From Psychroflexus montanilacus (GTDB taxonomy: Bacteria; Bacteroidota; Bacteroidia; Flavobacteriales; Flavobacteriaceae): 64,000 bases of DNA. The DNA lies in NCBI RefSeq assembly GCF_020164535.1, contig NZ_JAIQZC010000003.1:372001-436000 (forward strand), read 5' to 3'. A program made the position numbers and the translations under genes. Of this stretch, positions 1 to 8,705 are shown piece by piece. The stretch's first letter is position 1. Every line of letters begins with the position of its first letter. Below the pieces are notes generated by a model, which worked only from the letters and a program-made list of their open reading frames with translations, did not search any database and had not been told where the DNA came from.

Positions 1-44
1 TATTTACCACGGAGACATAGAGGACAGAGGGTTTAAACGGTAGG

Positions 45-395
45 TTATTTATAAACCGACCGCCAGTACACTTTTTGATAGCTGCGTTCAACAACACGGT
101 TAATCAAGCGATCCAAAAAATCTTCATGCGTCATCAGGCGCTGGATTTCATTTTCATGAATGTCGATTCTGTAAAGTAAATGGATAAAGCTCGAGGTTTT
201 TTGATGCATGAGTTCAGAAAAAATGGGATTCAAGCCTTGCCACAATTCGTCTGGAGAAATATTGGTGTGCAATTCAATTTCAGTGAGCCCCACCAAAGCT
301 AAATCTTTATTCAATTGTTGAATCAATTGTTCCCATACCTCTTTAAATTGATTGTGGTTTTCAGTAATTTCAGAAAGTAATTTTGGGACCGTCAT
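45..395 (-). CDS. Conserved hypothetical protein, 116 aa, partner of polyprenyl synthetase
   Basis: I do not recognise a family with a defined function. The protein is charged and helical in character, with no signal peptide, membrane segment or cysteine motif. It contains Trp-Glu and His-rich helices such as 'DELWQGLNPIFSEL' near residues 50-63. Its ATG (complement of 393-395) follows directly on the TAA of the polyprenyl synthetase gene (396-398), so the two genes are almost certainly co-transcribed and translationally coupled. The C-terminal helices resemble a TetR-type ligand domain in composition only; there is no helix-turn-helix. Confidence 0.7.
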   Translation of the reverse strand: MTVPKLLSEITENHNQFKEVWEQLIQQLNKDLALVGLTEIELHTNISPDELWQGLNPIFSELMHQKTSSFIHLLYRIDIHENEIQRLMTHEDFLDRLINRVVERSYQKVYWRSVYK

Positions 396-1370
396 TTACA
401 TTTTGCGATTCATGAGGTTGGTGCCAAATTCTTTTAGATAGCGTTTTCCCTGTTCCGATACCTCCATGTGTTCAAGATGCCTGAATGCCTCTTCTGTGAA
501 GGTCTGTATTCTTTCAGTGGTTGCTTGTTTCGCGCCAGAATCTTCAAAAATTTGCTTGGCCGTTTCGATTTTACTGCTAGGATCTTCTGGAGCTATGGTA
601 TATAAGTGTTTTAGCTGATCTGCACTGCTATCGTCTGACAGCTCCAGAGCTTTTAGGTAGAGATAAGTTTTTTTATTCTCAATGATATCTCCACCAATTT
701 GTTTTCCAAATACTGCCTGATCGCCAAACGTATCCAGATAGTCATCTTGAATTTGAAACGCAACTCCTAGCAATCTGCCGAATTCATAAATCTTGTCCTG
801 TACATCATCCGATGCATTGCTAACTATGGCACCCATTTTTAGAGCTGCGCCAACAAGCACAGCCGTTTTGTATTCGATCATCTTGAGATACTCCTCGATC
901 GTCACATCATCTCGCTCTTCAAAATCAACGTCATACTGCTGGCCTTCACAAACTTCAATGGCTGTTTTGGTAAATAGTTTGGCCAGAGGTTTGAAATGTT
1001 CTGCCGGGTAATTCTCAAATAACTGGTAGGCATTAATGAGCATTGCATCTCCAGATAAAATGCCAGTGTTGACGTTCCACTTTTCATGAACGGTCTGTCT
1101 TCCTCTGCGCAAGGGTGCATCATCCATGATATCATCGTGGACCAGTGAGAAATTATGAAAAATCTCAATAGCCAGAGCGGCATCCATCGCTTTCTCCCGT
1201 CCTCCTCCAAAAATATCTGCACTCATTAAGACCAGTACAGGTCTTAGTCGTTTCCCGCCCAGTCTCAAAATGTATTCAATGGGTTCGTAAAGATTTCTAG
1301 GTTCTTTTTCTGGAAGACGAGCTTCCATATAAGATAGGAAAGTTGTTTTGTAAGCTTCTAGATCCAACAT
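396..1370 (-). CDS. Polyprenyl synthetase (trans-isoprenyl diphosphate synthase)
   Basis: Condenses isopentenyl diphosphate with an allylic diphosphate to make linear prenyl diphosphates in the cytoplasm. Seen directly: GGKRLRP at residues 38-44, first Asp-rich motif DDIMD at 79-83 and second motif DDYLD in 'FQIQDDYLDTFGD' near residue 210. The length (324 aa) is normal for the family. The residue five before the first Asp motif is Phe74, which in this family points to a short or medium product (FPP/GGPP-like) rather than a long quinone tail; this is an inference. The longer reading frame begins at a TTG (1371-1373); the ATG at 1368-1370 is the better start. The 116-aa gene follows without a gap. 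Confidence 0.93.
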   Translation of the reverse strand: MLDLEAYKTTFLSYMEARLPEKEPRNLYEPIEYILRLGGKRLRPVLVLMSADIFGGGREKAMDAALAIEIFHNFSLVHDDIMDDAPLRRGRQTVHEKWNVNTGILSGDAMLINAYQLFENYPAEHFKPLAKLFTKTAIEVCEGQQYDVDFEERDDVTIEEYLKMIEYKTAVLVGAALKMGAIVSNASDDVQDKIYEFGRLLGVAFQIQDDYLDTFGDQAVFGKQIGGDIIENKKTYLYLKALELSDDSSADQLKHLYTIAPEDPSSKIETAKQIFEDSGAKQATTERIQTFTEEAFRHLEHMEVSEQGKRYLKEFGTNLMNRKM

Positions 1371-1560
1371 CAATTTTTTGGCTAAAATAAATCATTAAAG
1401 AGATCTACCTTCTTTTTTTGAAAATTGTTAAGTCTTGATTTATGATTTTGTTTAAGATTTCAATAGAGTGGTGTATGAAATGATAAATTTAATTCAAAGA
1501 AGCCCTGTTTTGGATAGAAATCGTAATTTTGTATTACACATTACAAGATGTAATTTCAAT

Positions 1561-4374
1561 ATGGACAAATATTCATTTCTAAATGCGATGCACCCATCGC
1601 AACTTGCAGACCTCTATAATCAATATTTACAGAATCCAGACGCTACAGAACCTAGTATGAGAGCCTTTTTTCAAGGTTTTGATTTTGGTTTGGAATCTGG
1701 ATATGATGAAGCTGGGCTTTCCACAGGAGAAACTACAGTCACCTTAAAAGATTCCGAGACCAAGGAAACTGAGAAGGTACAGGTGCCAGAAAATGTTCAA
1801 AAAGAATTTCAGGTTGTAAATCTTATTGATGGCTATAGACACCGCGGGCATTTATTTACTAAGACCAATCCCGTAAGAGAACGACGCAAGTATTCACCAA
1901 AGCTCGATATTGAAAACTTTGGGTTGTCGAAATCTGATTTGGATCTCGAGTTTGAAGCTGGTGAAATCATCGGTATTGGGAAGGCAACACTTCAGCAAAT
2001 AATCGATTTTCTTGAAAATGTATTTTGTGATTCCATTGGTGTGGAATATGCCTATATCCGTAAACCGGAAGAAATCAAATGGATTCAGGATAAGATTTAT
2101 AAAAATCAAAATAAGACTGAGTACTCTGAAGATCAGAAGAAAAATATATTACGCCGACTCAATGAGGCTGTGACTTTCGAAAGCTTTTTGCATAAAAGTT
2201 ATGTAGGTCAAAAACGATTCTCTCTGGAAGGCAACGAATCCTTGATTCCAGCTTTGGATACTTTAATTGAAGGCGCTGCCGATATGGGAGTGAAAGAATT
2301 TGTGATGGGAATGGCCCACCGCGGACGTTTAAACACCCTCGTTAATATCTTTGGCAAAAGTGCTAAAGATATTTTTAATGAATTTGAAGGGAAAGATTAC
2401 GATGTAGATGGGTTTGACGGTGATGTGAAATACCATCTGGGCTGGACTTGCATCCGTAAAACCGATTCCGGAAAAGAAATCAACTTAAATATAGCTCCTA
2501 ACCCGTCACACCTGGAAACCGTAGGTGCTGTCGTGCAAGGGATTGCCAGAGCAAAACAAGACGATCATCATCTTGGAGAAGAGCAGAATGTATTGCCTAT
2601 AGTAGTGCACGGCGATGCAGCCATTGCAGGACAAGGCATTGCTTACGAAATTGTGCAAATGGCACAGCTCGATGGCTACAAAACTGGCGGGACTATTCAT
2701 ATCGTTGTGAATAATCAAATTGGTTTTACAACCAATTATATAGACGGACGCTCGTCAACTTATTGTACCGATGTGGCTAAAGTTACTCTGTCTCCTGTGC
2801 TTCACGTGAATGCAGATGATGCTGAGGCTGTTGTCCATGCCATGACGTTTGCACTTCAGTATAGAATGGAATTTGGTAGAGATGTCTTTATCGATTTGTT
2901 AGGCTATAGAAAGTATGGTCACAACGAAGGTGATGAACCAAGATTTACTCAGCCGCAACTTTACAAAGCCATTTCTGAACATAAAAATCCAAGAGATTTG
3001 TATGCTAGTAAACTGGTAGATGAAGGGATTATAGATGAAAAGTACCTGGAGGAACTGGAAGAAAAAGTAAAGTCTAAACTCAACGAAGAGTACGAAGATT
3101 CCAAGAAAGAAGACAAAGCAGTGGTCACCAAAATTCTTCAGGAAGAATGGGAAGGTTATGAGCCGGCCGATAAGCACAAGATGCTAGAGCCTGTAGACAC
3201 GACTTTCGATTTGGACAAATTATCTGAACTTGCAGAATCCATTACCACATTGCCAGAGGATAAAAGCTTCATGAGAAAAGTAAGTAAACTCATGAAAACC
3301 CGTCACAAGATGTATTTTGAAAAAAATGAACTGGACTGGGCCATGGGTGAGCTTCTAGCTTATGCAACTTTACTGGATGAAGGTCATGATGTGCGAATCT
3401 CTGGTCAGGATGTAGAGCGAGGAACATTTTCTCACAGACATGCAGTGATCAAAACTGAAAACAGCGAGGAAGAGTATGTGCCTCACAACAATATCAACAA
3501 AGATCAGGGGCATTTTTATATCTACAACTCATTGCTTTCAGAATATGCGGTAGTCGGTTTTGATTATGGATATGCTATGGCCAGTCCTTCAACTTTGACG
3601 ATTTGGGAGGCTCAATTTGGAGATTTCAGTAATGGAGCACAAATCATGATAGACCAGTACATCTCTTCAGCAGAAGATAAGTGGAAAACTCAGAATGGTT
3701 TGATTCTTTTATTACCACACGGATACGAAGGTCAAGGTTCTGAACACTCTTCAGGACGAATGGAGCGTTACCTTCAGTTGTGTGCCAAGGACAATATGTT
3801 TGTTGCGAACTGTACCAGCCCCGCCAACTACTTCCATTTGTTAAGAAGACAGTTGAAAACTAACTATAGAAAACCATTAATTGTCTTTACTCCAAAAAGT
3901 TTGTTGAGACATGCTGAAGTAGTTTCTCCTAAAGAAGATCTGGCAGAAGGCAGTTTCCAAACTGTTATCGACGATCCCAAAGCCAAAGTAAAAGACACTA
4001 AAACGCTTGTGATTTGTTCAGGTAAATTCTACTTCGATTTGAAGAAAAGGAGAGAAGAAGAAGGAAGAGATGATGTAGCTTTAGTAAGGTTAGAACAATT
4101 GTTCCCAGTGCCAAAAGAAGCGCTTGATAAGATCATCAAAAAGTATAAAAACGCCAAAGATGTTGTTTGGGCACAGGAAGAACCAAGAAATATGGGCGCT
4201 TACACACACTTGCTATTGCAGTACCATAAGGCAAAAGACTTTAGAGTATGTAGTAGACGTTTTTACGGATCGCCAGCAGCAGGAAGCCAGGCAAGATTTA
4301 AGAAAAGACACGAGGAAGTGATCGACTATGTTTTCGATGCTTCAAAAGACAACTGTATACAAGATTATAAATAA
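1561..4374 (+). CDS. sucA: 2-oxoglutarate dehydrogenase E1 component
   Basis: Thiamine-diphosphate-dependent decarboxylase of the 2-oxoglutarate dehydrogenase complex in the TCA cycle. The N-terminus 'MDKYSFLNAMHPSQLADLYN' carries the short peripheral segment found in OdhA/SucA proteins. Core motifs visible are 'GMAHRGRLNTLVN' (ThDP region), 'HGDAAIAGQG' and 'NNQIGFTT', followed by the transketolase-like pyrimidine domain with 'LLPHGYEGQGSEHSSGR'. Length with this start is 937 aa, normal for the family. The open frame extends 31 codons upstream to a GTG at 1468, but that stretch looks like untranslated leader; ATG 1561 is chosen. sucB follows 30 nt downstream, so this is a sucAB operon; the E3 subunit is not in the window. 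Confidence 0.97.
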   Translation: MDKYSFLNAMHPSQLADLYNQYLQNPDATEPSMRAFFQGFDFGLESGYDEAGLSTGETTVTLKDSETKETEKVQVPENVQKEFQVVNLIDGYRHRGHLFTKTNPVRERRKYSPKLDIENFGLSKSDLDLEFEAGEIIGIGKATLQQIIDFLENVFCDSIGVEYAYIRKPEEIKWIQDKIYKNQNKTEYSEDQKKNILRRLNEAVTFESFLHKSYVGQKRFSLEGNESLIPALDTLIEGAADMGVKEFVMGMAHRGRLNTLVNIFGKSAKDIFNEFEGKDYDVDGFDGDVKYHLGWTCIRKTDSGKEINLNIAPNPSHLETVGAVVQGIARAKQDDHHLGEEQNVLPIVVHGDAAIAGQGIAYEIVQMAQLDGYKTGGTIHIVVNNQIGFTTNYIDGRSSTYCTDVAKVTLSPVLHVNADDAEAVVHAMTFALQYRMEFGRDVFIDLLGYRKYGHNEGDEPRFTQPQLYKAISEHKNPRDLYASKLVDEGIIDEKYLEELEEKVKSKLNEEYEDSKKEDKAVVTKILQEEWEGYEPADKHKMLEPVDTTFDLDKLSELAESITTLPEDKSFMRKVSKLMKTRHKMYFEKNELDWAMGELLAYATLLDEGHDVRISGQDVERGTFSHRHAVIKTENSEEEYVPHNNINKDQGHFYIYNSLLSEYAVVGFDYGYAMASPSTLTIWEAQFGDFSNGAQIMIDQYISSAEDKWKTQNGLILLLPHGYEGQGSEHSSGRMERYLQLCAKDNMFVANCTSPANYFHLLRRQLKTNYRKPLIVFTPKSLLRHAEVVSPKEDLAEGSFQTVIDDPKAKVKDTKTLVICSGKFYFDLKKRREEEGRDDVALVRLEQLFPVPKEALDKIIKKYKNAKDVVWAQEEPRNMGAYTHLLLQYHKAKDFRVCSRRFYGSPAAGSQARFKKRHEEVIDYVFDASKDNCIQDYK

Positions 4375-4404
4375 TAAAAACCAAGTTACGAAACACATAT
4401 TATT

Positions 4405-5694
4405 ATGGCTTTAGAAATGAAAGTCCCTTCACCGGGAGAGTCAATTAGCGAAGTTGAAATCGCAGAATGGTTAGTAAAAGACGGAGAATACGTAGAAAAA
4501 GATCAAGCTGTTGCAGAAGTAGACAGTGATAAAGCAACCTTAGAATTGCCTGCGGAAGCTTCAGGAATTATTACCTTAAAAGCAGAAGAAGGCGACGTCG
4601 TCCAGGTAGGGGAAGTCGTTTGCTTAATTGATACAGAGGCCGAAAAGCCATCTGGCGGTGATGATAAAAAAGAAAAGTCGGAGTCTAAAGATGCTTCAGA
4701 CAATAAAAAATCAGAGGACAAAAAAGAAGACAAGAAAGAATCTAAATACGAGGATAAATCTTCTTCTAAAGATGAAAAAAGCAAGTCTTCTTCAGATTCT
4801 AAAGAAACCTATGCCACAGGAAGTCCTTCACCTGCAGCCAAGAAAACTTTGGACGAGAAAAACATCGATCCTAAAGATGTAAAAGGAACAGGAAGAGATG
4901 GTAGAATTACAAAAGAGGACGCCATGAATGCAGAAGGTAAACCTTCTATGGGATCTCCCGGTCCAGGAAAACGCAGCGAGTCCAAAAGCAAAATGTCTAT
5001 GCTACGCAGAAAAGTAGCAGAGCGTCTAGTGAGTGCCAAAAATGAAACGGCGATGTTGACGACCTTCAACGAAGTCAATATGCAGCCAATTTTTGACCTG
5101 AGGTCTCAGTACAAAGAGAAATTTAAAGAAACGCACGGTGTGAGTTTAGGATTTATGTCCTTTTTCACCTTAGCGGTGGTTCGTGCGCTAGATAAATTCC
5201 CAGCGGTCAATTCTATGATTGACGGTAAGGAAATGATTACCTACGATTACAAAGACATCAGTATCGCGGTTTCAGGACCTAAAGGATTGATGGTGCCAGT
5301 GATGCGTAATGCCGAAAATCTTGGCTTTAGAGGCGTTGAGCAGGAAGTGAAGCGTTTGGCTTTACGTGCCAGAGATGGAAAAATCACTGTGGATGAGATG
5401 ACAGGAGGAACCTTCACCATTTCCAATGGAGGAGTATTCGGTTCTATGTTATCTACACCGATTATTAACCCACCACAAAGTGGAATTCTGGGCATGCACA
5501 ACATCGTGGAGCGCCCGGTAGCAATCGACGGGAAAGTAGAAATCCGCCCAATTATGTATGTGGCTCTATCTTATGACCACAGAATCATCGACGGTAAAGA
5601 ATCTGTAGGATTCCTGGTCGCTATCAAAGAAGCACTGGAAGATCCAAAAGAACTCTTGATGGATGGCAATGTTGAAAAAGCTCTCGAGCTTTAA
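4405..5694 (+). CDS. sucB: Dihydrolipoyllysine succinyltransferase (2-oxoglutarate dehydrogenase E2)
   Basis: Transfers the succinyl group from lipoate to CoA. Domains in order: one lipoyl domain (residues 1-78, lipoylated Lys43 in '[12 protein letters not shown]'); a Lys/Ser/Asp/Glu-rich flexible linker (about 83-135); the E3/E1-binding domain (about 140-175, '[20 protein letters not shown]'); and the catalytic CoA acyltransferase domain with His392 in '[16 protein letters not shown]'. At 429 aa it is slightly longer than E. coli SucB because of the linker. It directly follows sucA, which with the single lipoyl domain separates it from the pyruvate E2 at the end of the window. A strong terminator lies 25 nt after the stop. 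Confidence 0.97.
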   Translation: MALEMKVPSPGESISEVEIAEWLVKDGEYVEKDQAVAEVDSDKATLELPAEASGIITLKAEEGDVVQVGEVVCLIDTEAEKPSGGDDKKEKSESKDASDNKKSEDKKEDKKESKYEDKSSSKDEKSKSSSDSKETYATGSPSPAAKKTLDEKNIDPKDVKGTGRDGRITKEDAMNAEGKPSMGSPGPGKRSESKSKMSMLRRKVAERLVSAKNETAMLTTFNEVNMQPIFDLRSQYKEKFKETHGVSLGFMSFFTLAVVRALDKFPAVNSMIDGKEMITYDYKDISIAVSGPKGLMVPVMRNAENLGFRGVEQEVKRLALRARDGKITVDEMTGGTFTISNGGVFGSMLSTPIINPPQSGILGMHNIVERPVAIDGKVEIRPIMYVALSYDHRIIDGKESVGFLVAIKEALEDPKELLMDGNVEKALEL

Positions 5695-5718
5695 AACATG
5701 TCCTTTTTAAACATACAC

Positions 5719-5752
5719 AACCCTGAAGGTTTTCCAAGCTTCAGGGTTTTTT
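5719..5752 (+). terminator. Rho-independent terminator of sucAB
   Basis: A perfect 10-bp stem, AACCCTGAAG (5719-5728) paired with CTTCAGGGTT (5739-5748), has a 10-nt loop and is followed by a T run. It lies 24 nt after the sucB stop. Confidence 0.9.
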
Positions 5753-5995
5753 AATGCTCAAAACTTCTGACTTTTTAAGGTGAATTTGCCCACGTTAATT
5801 TTAATGGGTTTTGATACATTGCTTTAGGATTTTGCGTTGGCTTAAATGATAAAGCCTGGTGAGGAAAATCATCTGAAGGGTTTAAGTCGGATTGATGTTT
5901 TTTGTAGTAAAACTGTTAGTGCACTGTAACTGTTTTAAATAAAAGAGTATATTTAAATTCGTAAACCTATTATAAATCACTTTTATCCAATTTAA

Positions 5996-6193
5996 ATGAA
6001 AGACTATAAAGTAGAATCTTTGATCTATTATTCCAAGCTTACAACCGATACAAAGCATATTGTAAAATCTTCAAAAAAGGAAATCCAGGAAAAATTAGAT
6101 GACTATTCTAAAGACGGTTACAAGTTAACTTCAACAGATGCAACAAGTTTTGGAAGTGCAGTTTATATATACCTGTATTTTGAGAAAATTTAG
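5996..6193 (+). CDS. Small DUF4177-like protein, 65 aa
   Basis: A short soluble protein beginning 'MKDYKVESLIYY' and ending 'YIYLYFEKI'. The pattern of an N-terminal 'YKV' strand, a helix with 'LDDYSKDGYKLTST' and a C-terminal aromatic strand is that of DUF4177 family proteins, where the middle reads roughly 'LNELGKEGWELVS'. The function of that family is unknown. It lies alone after the sucAB terminator at the start of a small accessory patch; the next gene begins 35 nt later on the same strand. The match is by pattern only. Confidence 0.65.
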   Translation: MKDYKVESLIYYSKLTTDTKHIVKSSKKEIQEKLDDYSKDGYKLTSTDATSFGSAVYIYLYFEKI

Positions 6194-6228
6194 AGTTAAA
6201 GAAAAATAATTCATCCACTATAAAAATT

Positions 6229-6462
6229 ATGGAAAAGCAAAATCCAACAGAATCAATAGATGATCTAATAGTGGTTGAAAATAAAAATGTAAAAAGAGCT
6301 AAAATTTTGAACGCCTTGTTGATTGGTTTTCTAGCTGGCATTGTTGGTATAGGTGTGGTTTCAGCATTCATTTCTGGAAAATTCATCATTCTTATTCCAC
6401 TGCTTTTTCCTTTGTATTTTAGTTATAAATTAATCAAACCTTCTCAGAAAAACATAAGCTAG
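6229..6462 (+). CDS. Small two-helix membrane protein, 77 aa
   Basis: The protein has a charged cytoplasmic-type N-terminus (residues 1-28, 'MEKQNPTESIDDLIVVENK'), then two hydrophobic segments: about 30-50 ('LLIGFLAGIVGIGVVSAFIS') and about 52-68 ('FIILIPLLFPLYFSYKL'), followed by a short Lys-rich tail. No catalytic motif is visible. Short membrane proteins of this layout are common singletons in Flavobacteriia, and I cannot assign a function. It follows the DUF4177-like gene by 35 nt and may share its transcript. Confidence 0.65.
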   Translation: MEKQNPTESIDDLIVVENKNVKRAKILNALLIGFLAGIVGIGVVSAFISGKFIILIPLLFPLYFSYKLIKPSQKNIS

Positions 6463-6622
6463 GTATCCTAGAAATTCGCCAATTAGTATTTATTCCATTA
6501 GAATAAATTTTTGTCCTGTACTTAGACATTAATTAATTAACCTCAAGCTGCTTGAAGTACAACTCATCTGTTTTATACTTAATCATGTTTTTTTTACGTG
6601 CATATGTCCTTAACACTTAAAA

Positions 6623-6653
6623 TTGAAAAATAAGGCAAATAGTATTAACTTTG
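6623..6653 (+). promoter_or_regulatory. Bacteroidota promoter of the DUF433/DUF5615 pair
   Basis: TTG (6623-6625), a 20-nt spacer and TAACTTTG (6646-6653) match the Bacteroidota sigma-A consensus TTG-N17-23-TAnnTTTG exactly. The expected transcription start, about 6658-6660, falls on or just before the cluster of ATG codons at 6659, 6662 and 6668. The message is therefore leaderless or nearly so. The TTG is the -33 box and not a start codon. Confidence 0.65.
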
Positions 6654-6658
6654 AGAAA

Positions 6659-6895
6659 ATGATGGACATGGATGAATTAAAAAAAAGAATAACGATAGAT
6701 CCTGAAATTTGTCATGGCAAACCTTGTATAAGAGGGATGAGATGGCCCGTTGAAGTTATAATGGATATGTTGGGCTCTGGTATGAGTATTGAGCAAATAC
6801 TGGAGGATCATAACGAACTTGAAAAAGAGGATATTTTAGCAAGTTTAAATTTTGCTAAGTTGTATATGTCGGGTCATACGATGAATGTTGCCTGA
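6659..6895 (+). CDS. DUF433 family antitoxin-like protein
   Basis: A 78-aa protein with the DUF433 signature: 'ITIDPEICHGKPCIRGMRWPV' (written in the family as I..dP.i.gGkP.i.GtRi.V), then a small winged/HTH-like helical part with 'MSIEQILEDH' and 'DILASLNFAKLY'. DUF433 proteins are commonly paired with DUF5615 PIN-like proteins and regarded as VapB-like antitoxins; that role is known for the family pair, not shown here. The frame stays open upstream to a TTG at 6623, but that codon is part of the promoter, so the start is one of the ATGs at 6659, 6662 or 6668. The TGA stop overlaps the toxin ATG (TGATG, 6893-6897). Confidence 0.85.
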   Translation: MMDMDELKKRITIDPEICHGKPCIRGMRWPVEVIMDMLGSGMSIEQILEDHNELEKEDILASLNFAKLYMSGHTMNVA

Positions 6896-7254
6896 TGAGA
6901 TTCCTGTGCGATGTTCATATATCTTATAAATTGGCGAGACATCTCATTTCTTTAGGTTTTGAATCTGTACATGTAAATGAGATATTAGACAAGTCAGAGA
7001 CTAAAGATTCTGACTTGTCTAAATATGCAGATCAAAATGATTACGTACTTATTTCTAAAGACTCTGATTTTAGAGATTCATTTTTTGTAAAACAAACCCC
7101 AAAAAAACTTATTAAAATTAATTTGGGTAACATTTCAAATCAAGAATTAATAAAGATCTTCAATGCTAATATTGAATCAATTCAAAAGTTAGATAGCAAA
7201 CCGAGCTTTCTGATCGAGATTAGTCAAGATCATATTAATTTAACTGAATTATAA
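6895..7254 (+). CDS. DUF5615 PIN-like toxin candidate
   Basis: A 119-aa PIN-domain-like protein. The acidic residues expected for a PIN nuclease site are present: Asp6 in 'RFLCDVHIS', Asp38/Asp40 in 'TKDSDLSKYA' and Asp56/Asp58 in 'ISKDSDFRDS'. The order N-terminal 'D..hS.kLa..L', 'DSdL..yA..n' and 'vlIskDsDF' is that of DUF5615/Mut7-C-like proteins. These are thought to act as RNases kept in check by the DUF433 partner. It is translationally coupled to the antitoxin gene by a TGATG overlap. A perfect palindrome lies 67 nt after its stop. Confidence 0.83.
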   Translation: MRFLCDVHISYKLARHLISLGFESVHVNEILDKSETKDSDLSKYADQNDYVLISKDSDFRDSFFVKQTPKKLIKINLGNISNQELIKIFNANIESIQKLDSKPSFLIEISQDHINLTEL

Positions 7255-7320
7255 GTAAACGCCACACCGAATTTTATCTCATTTTAAAGCCTGGGAAATC
7301 ATCATAAATTGATTTAAAAC

Positions 7321-7349
7321 ACCTCACAGGTTTTTGAAACCTGTGAGGT
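7321..7349. repeat. Perfect 13-bp inverted repeat (CTCACAG...CTGTGAG family)
   Basis: ACCTCACAGGTTT (7321-7333) and AAACCTGTGAGGT (7337-7349) flank a 3-nt TTG loop. There is no T run on either side, so it is not a typical terminator. A diverged sibling with the same core lies at 40015-40043. Palindromes with this core are dispersed in intergenic DNA of many Bacteroidota (general knowledge). It sits between the convergent DUF5615 gene and the retropepsin gene. Confidence 0.7.
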
Positions 7350-7435
7350 CTAACACATTCACAAATTTGTTTATAATTATTTGAATCCCTAAGTAATCTT
7401 ATGTCTACCCAATACTCTTACATCAATAACTCCAT

Positions 7436-7873
7436 CTACTTCAAATACAAATAATCCGTTTTATAGTCAATCACCGCTTTGCCTTTTTTAAGAATATCCG
7501 CACCTATGATGCCATGCACCAATTCGGCATCGTGATCGCTCAAAGCCTTGTTAACGTGCGACAAGTCAAACAGAATCAAATCCACTTTCTTTTTGGTCCA
7601 TTTACCAATAGCTACCTTGTTGTTCGTAGACGCTCGGGTCAACATATTGGTAGCGCCAGCGCCAGCGGCTTTGATGTTGCTGTCTTCAGAAAATAAGTTG
7701 AAGTGATCGGCGTAAGTAAAGTCAATGCAGGAACTCGAAGCGCCGGTGTCTATAATAAAACTGCCTTCCACACCATTTATCGTGACTTTGCACTCGTAAT
7801 GATTAGTCTCGGTACTATTCATTTTTAGGGCTTTGTAATTTTTTTCTTTCAGAAATGATTTTAAGGACGACAT
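7436..7873 (-). CDS. Retropepsin-like aspartic protease, 145 aa
   Basis: A single-domain clan AA aspartyl protease. The catalytic motif DTGAS is at residues 42-46 in 'FIIDTGASSSCIDF', followed by the second strand motif with 'HGIIGADILKKGKAVIDY' (the I-G-x-D/N-hL element) near residues 115-132. Such proteins act as dimers because each chain provides one DTG. The chain has no signal peptide or membrane anchor, so it is probably cytoplasmic. The closest family by pattern is the 'gag-polyprotein putative aspartyl protease' group. It is a single gene and divergent from tatD, whose start is 50 nt away; the substrate is unknown. Confidence 0.82.
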   Translation of the reverse strand: MSSLKSFLKEKNYKALKMNSTETNHYECKVTINGVEGSFIIDTGASSSCIDFTYADHFNLFSEDSNIKAAGAGATNMLTRASTNNKVAIGKWTKKKVDLILFDLSHVNKALSDHDAELVHGIIGADILKKGKAVIDYKTDYLYLK

Positions 7874-7923
7874 TTATAGGATTTTCGGCAAATATAAAGT
7901 TTCGTTTTAAATAAATTTGCTCC

Positions 7924-8691
7924 ATGACTATAACAGACACGCACACACACTTATATTCTGAAGCTTTTAACGAAGATCGAACGGAAGTCATTCAGAGAGC
8001 GATAGATAAAAACGTCAAACGCTTTTTTATTCCGGCCATAGATTCAGAAACCACTCAGGCGATGTACGACTTGGAAAAACGATTTCCTGAGAACATATTT
8101 TTGATGATGGGGCTGCACCCAACCTCCGTTTCAGAATCGGTAGAGGAGGAGCTCAAACATGTGGAAGAAGAATTAGCAAAGCGAAAATTTTATGCCGTCG
8201 GCGAAATTGGCATCGACTTGTACTGGGATAAAAGTTTTTTTGAAACTCAGCGCAAAGCTTTCAAAAGGCAAATTCAGTTAGCTAAAAAACATAAGCTGCC
8301 TATCGTCATTCACTGCAGAGAAGCATTCGATGAGGTGTTTGAGGTGCTGGAAGAAGAAAAAGGAGAGGACTTGTACGGTATTTTTCATTGTTTTACAGGA
8401 ACCAAAGCTCAGGCCGAACAGGCTATTAGTTATAATATGAAACTTGGCATTGGAGGCGTAGCAACTTTCAAAAATGGAAAGATCGATCAGTTTTTGAATG
8501 AAATTGATCTGAAGCACATCGTTTTGGAAACCGATTCTCCTTACCTTGCCCCAAAGCCCTACCGCGGAAAGCGCAACGAAAGTGCTTACGTAGTGAAGGT
8601 GGTGGAGAAACTTTCAGATATATATAAGGTAAGTCTTGAGGAAATTGCAGCCCAAACCACTCAAAACTCTAAAGACGTCTTCGGAATTTAA
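7924..8691 (+). CDS. TatD family metal-dependent hydrolase (DNase)
   Basis: A TIM-barrel metallohydrolase of the TatD family, 255 aa, normal length. Metal ligands and signatures visible are 'TDTHTHLYSEAF' at residues 4-15 (HxH), 'VGEIGIDLYWD' (Glu ligand), 'VIHCREAFDEV', 'IFHCFTG' and 'LETDSPYLAP' (Asp ligand). Family members are 3'-5' exonucleases or D-aminoacyl-tRNA deacylase-like enzymes, so the exact activity is open. A -7-like box TAAATTTG (7912-7919) ends only 4 nt before the ATG, suggesting a very short leader. ansA follows 14 nt downstream and is likely co-transcribed. Confidence 0.93.
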   Translation: MTITDTHTHLYSEAFNEDRTEVIQRAIDKNVKRFFIPAIDSETTQAMYDLEKRFPENIFLMMGLHPTSVSESVEEELKHVEEELAKRKFYAVGEIGIDLYWDKSFFETQRKAFKRQIQLAKKHKLPIVIHCREAFDEVFEVLEEEKGEDLYGIFHCFTGTKAQAEQAISYNMKLGIGGVATFKNGKIDQFLNEIDLKHIVLETDSPYLAPKPYRGKRNESAYVVKVVEKLSDIYKVSLEEIAAQTTQNSKDVFGI

Positions 8692-8705
8692 TACAGAATC
8701 AACTT

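Noticed and set aside
1-44. CCACGGAGACATAGAGGACAGAGG-like purine repeat at the window edge
   Set aside because: It resembles a CACGGAGACACAGAG-type repeat common in bacterial intergenic DNA, but only a short piece is visible and nothing can be built on it.
1468-1560. N-terminal extension of sucA from GTG 1468
   Set aside because: The extra 31 residues do not look like the SucA N-terminus; 'MDKYSFLN' at 1561 does.
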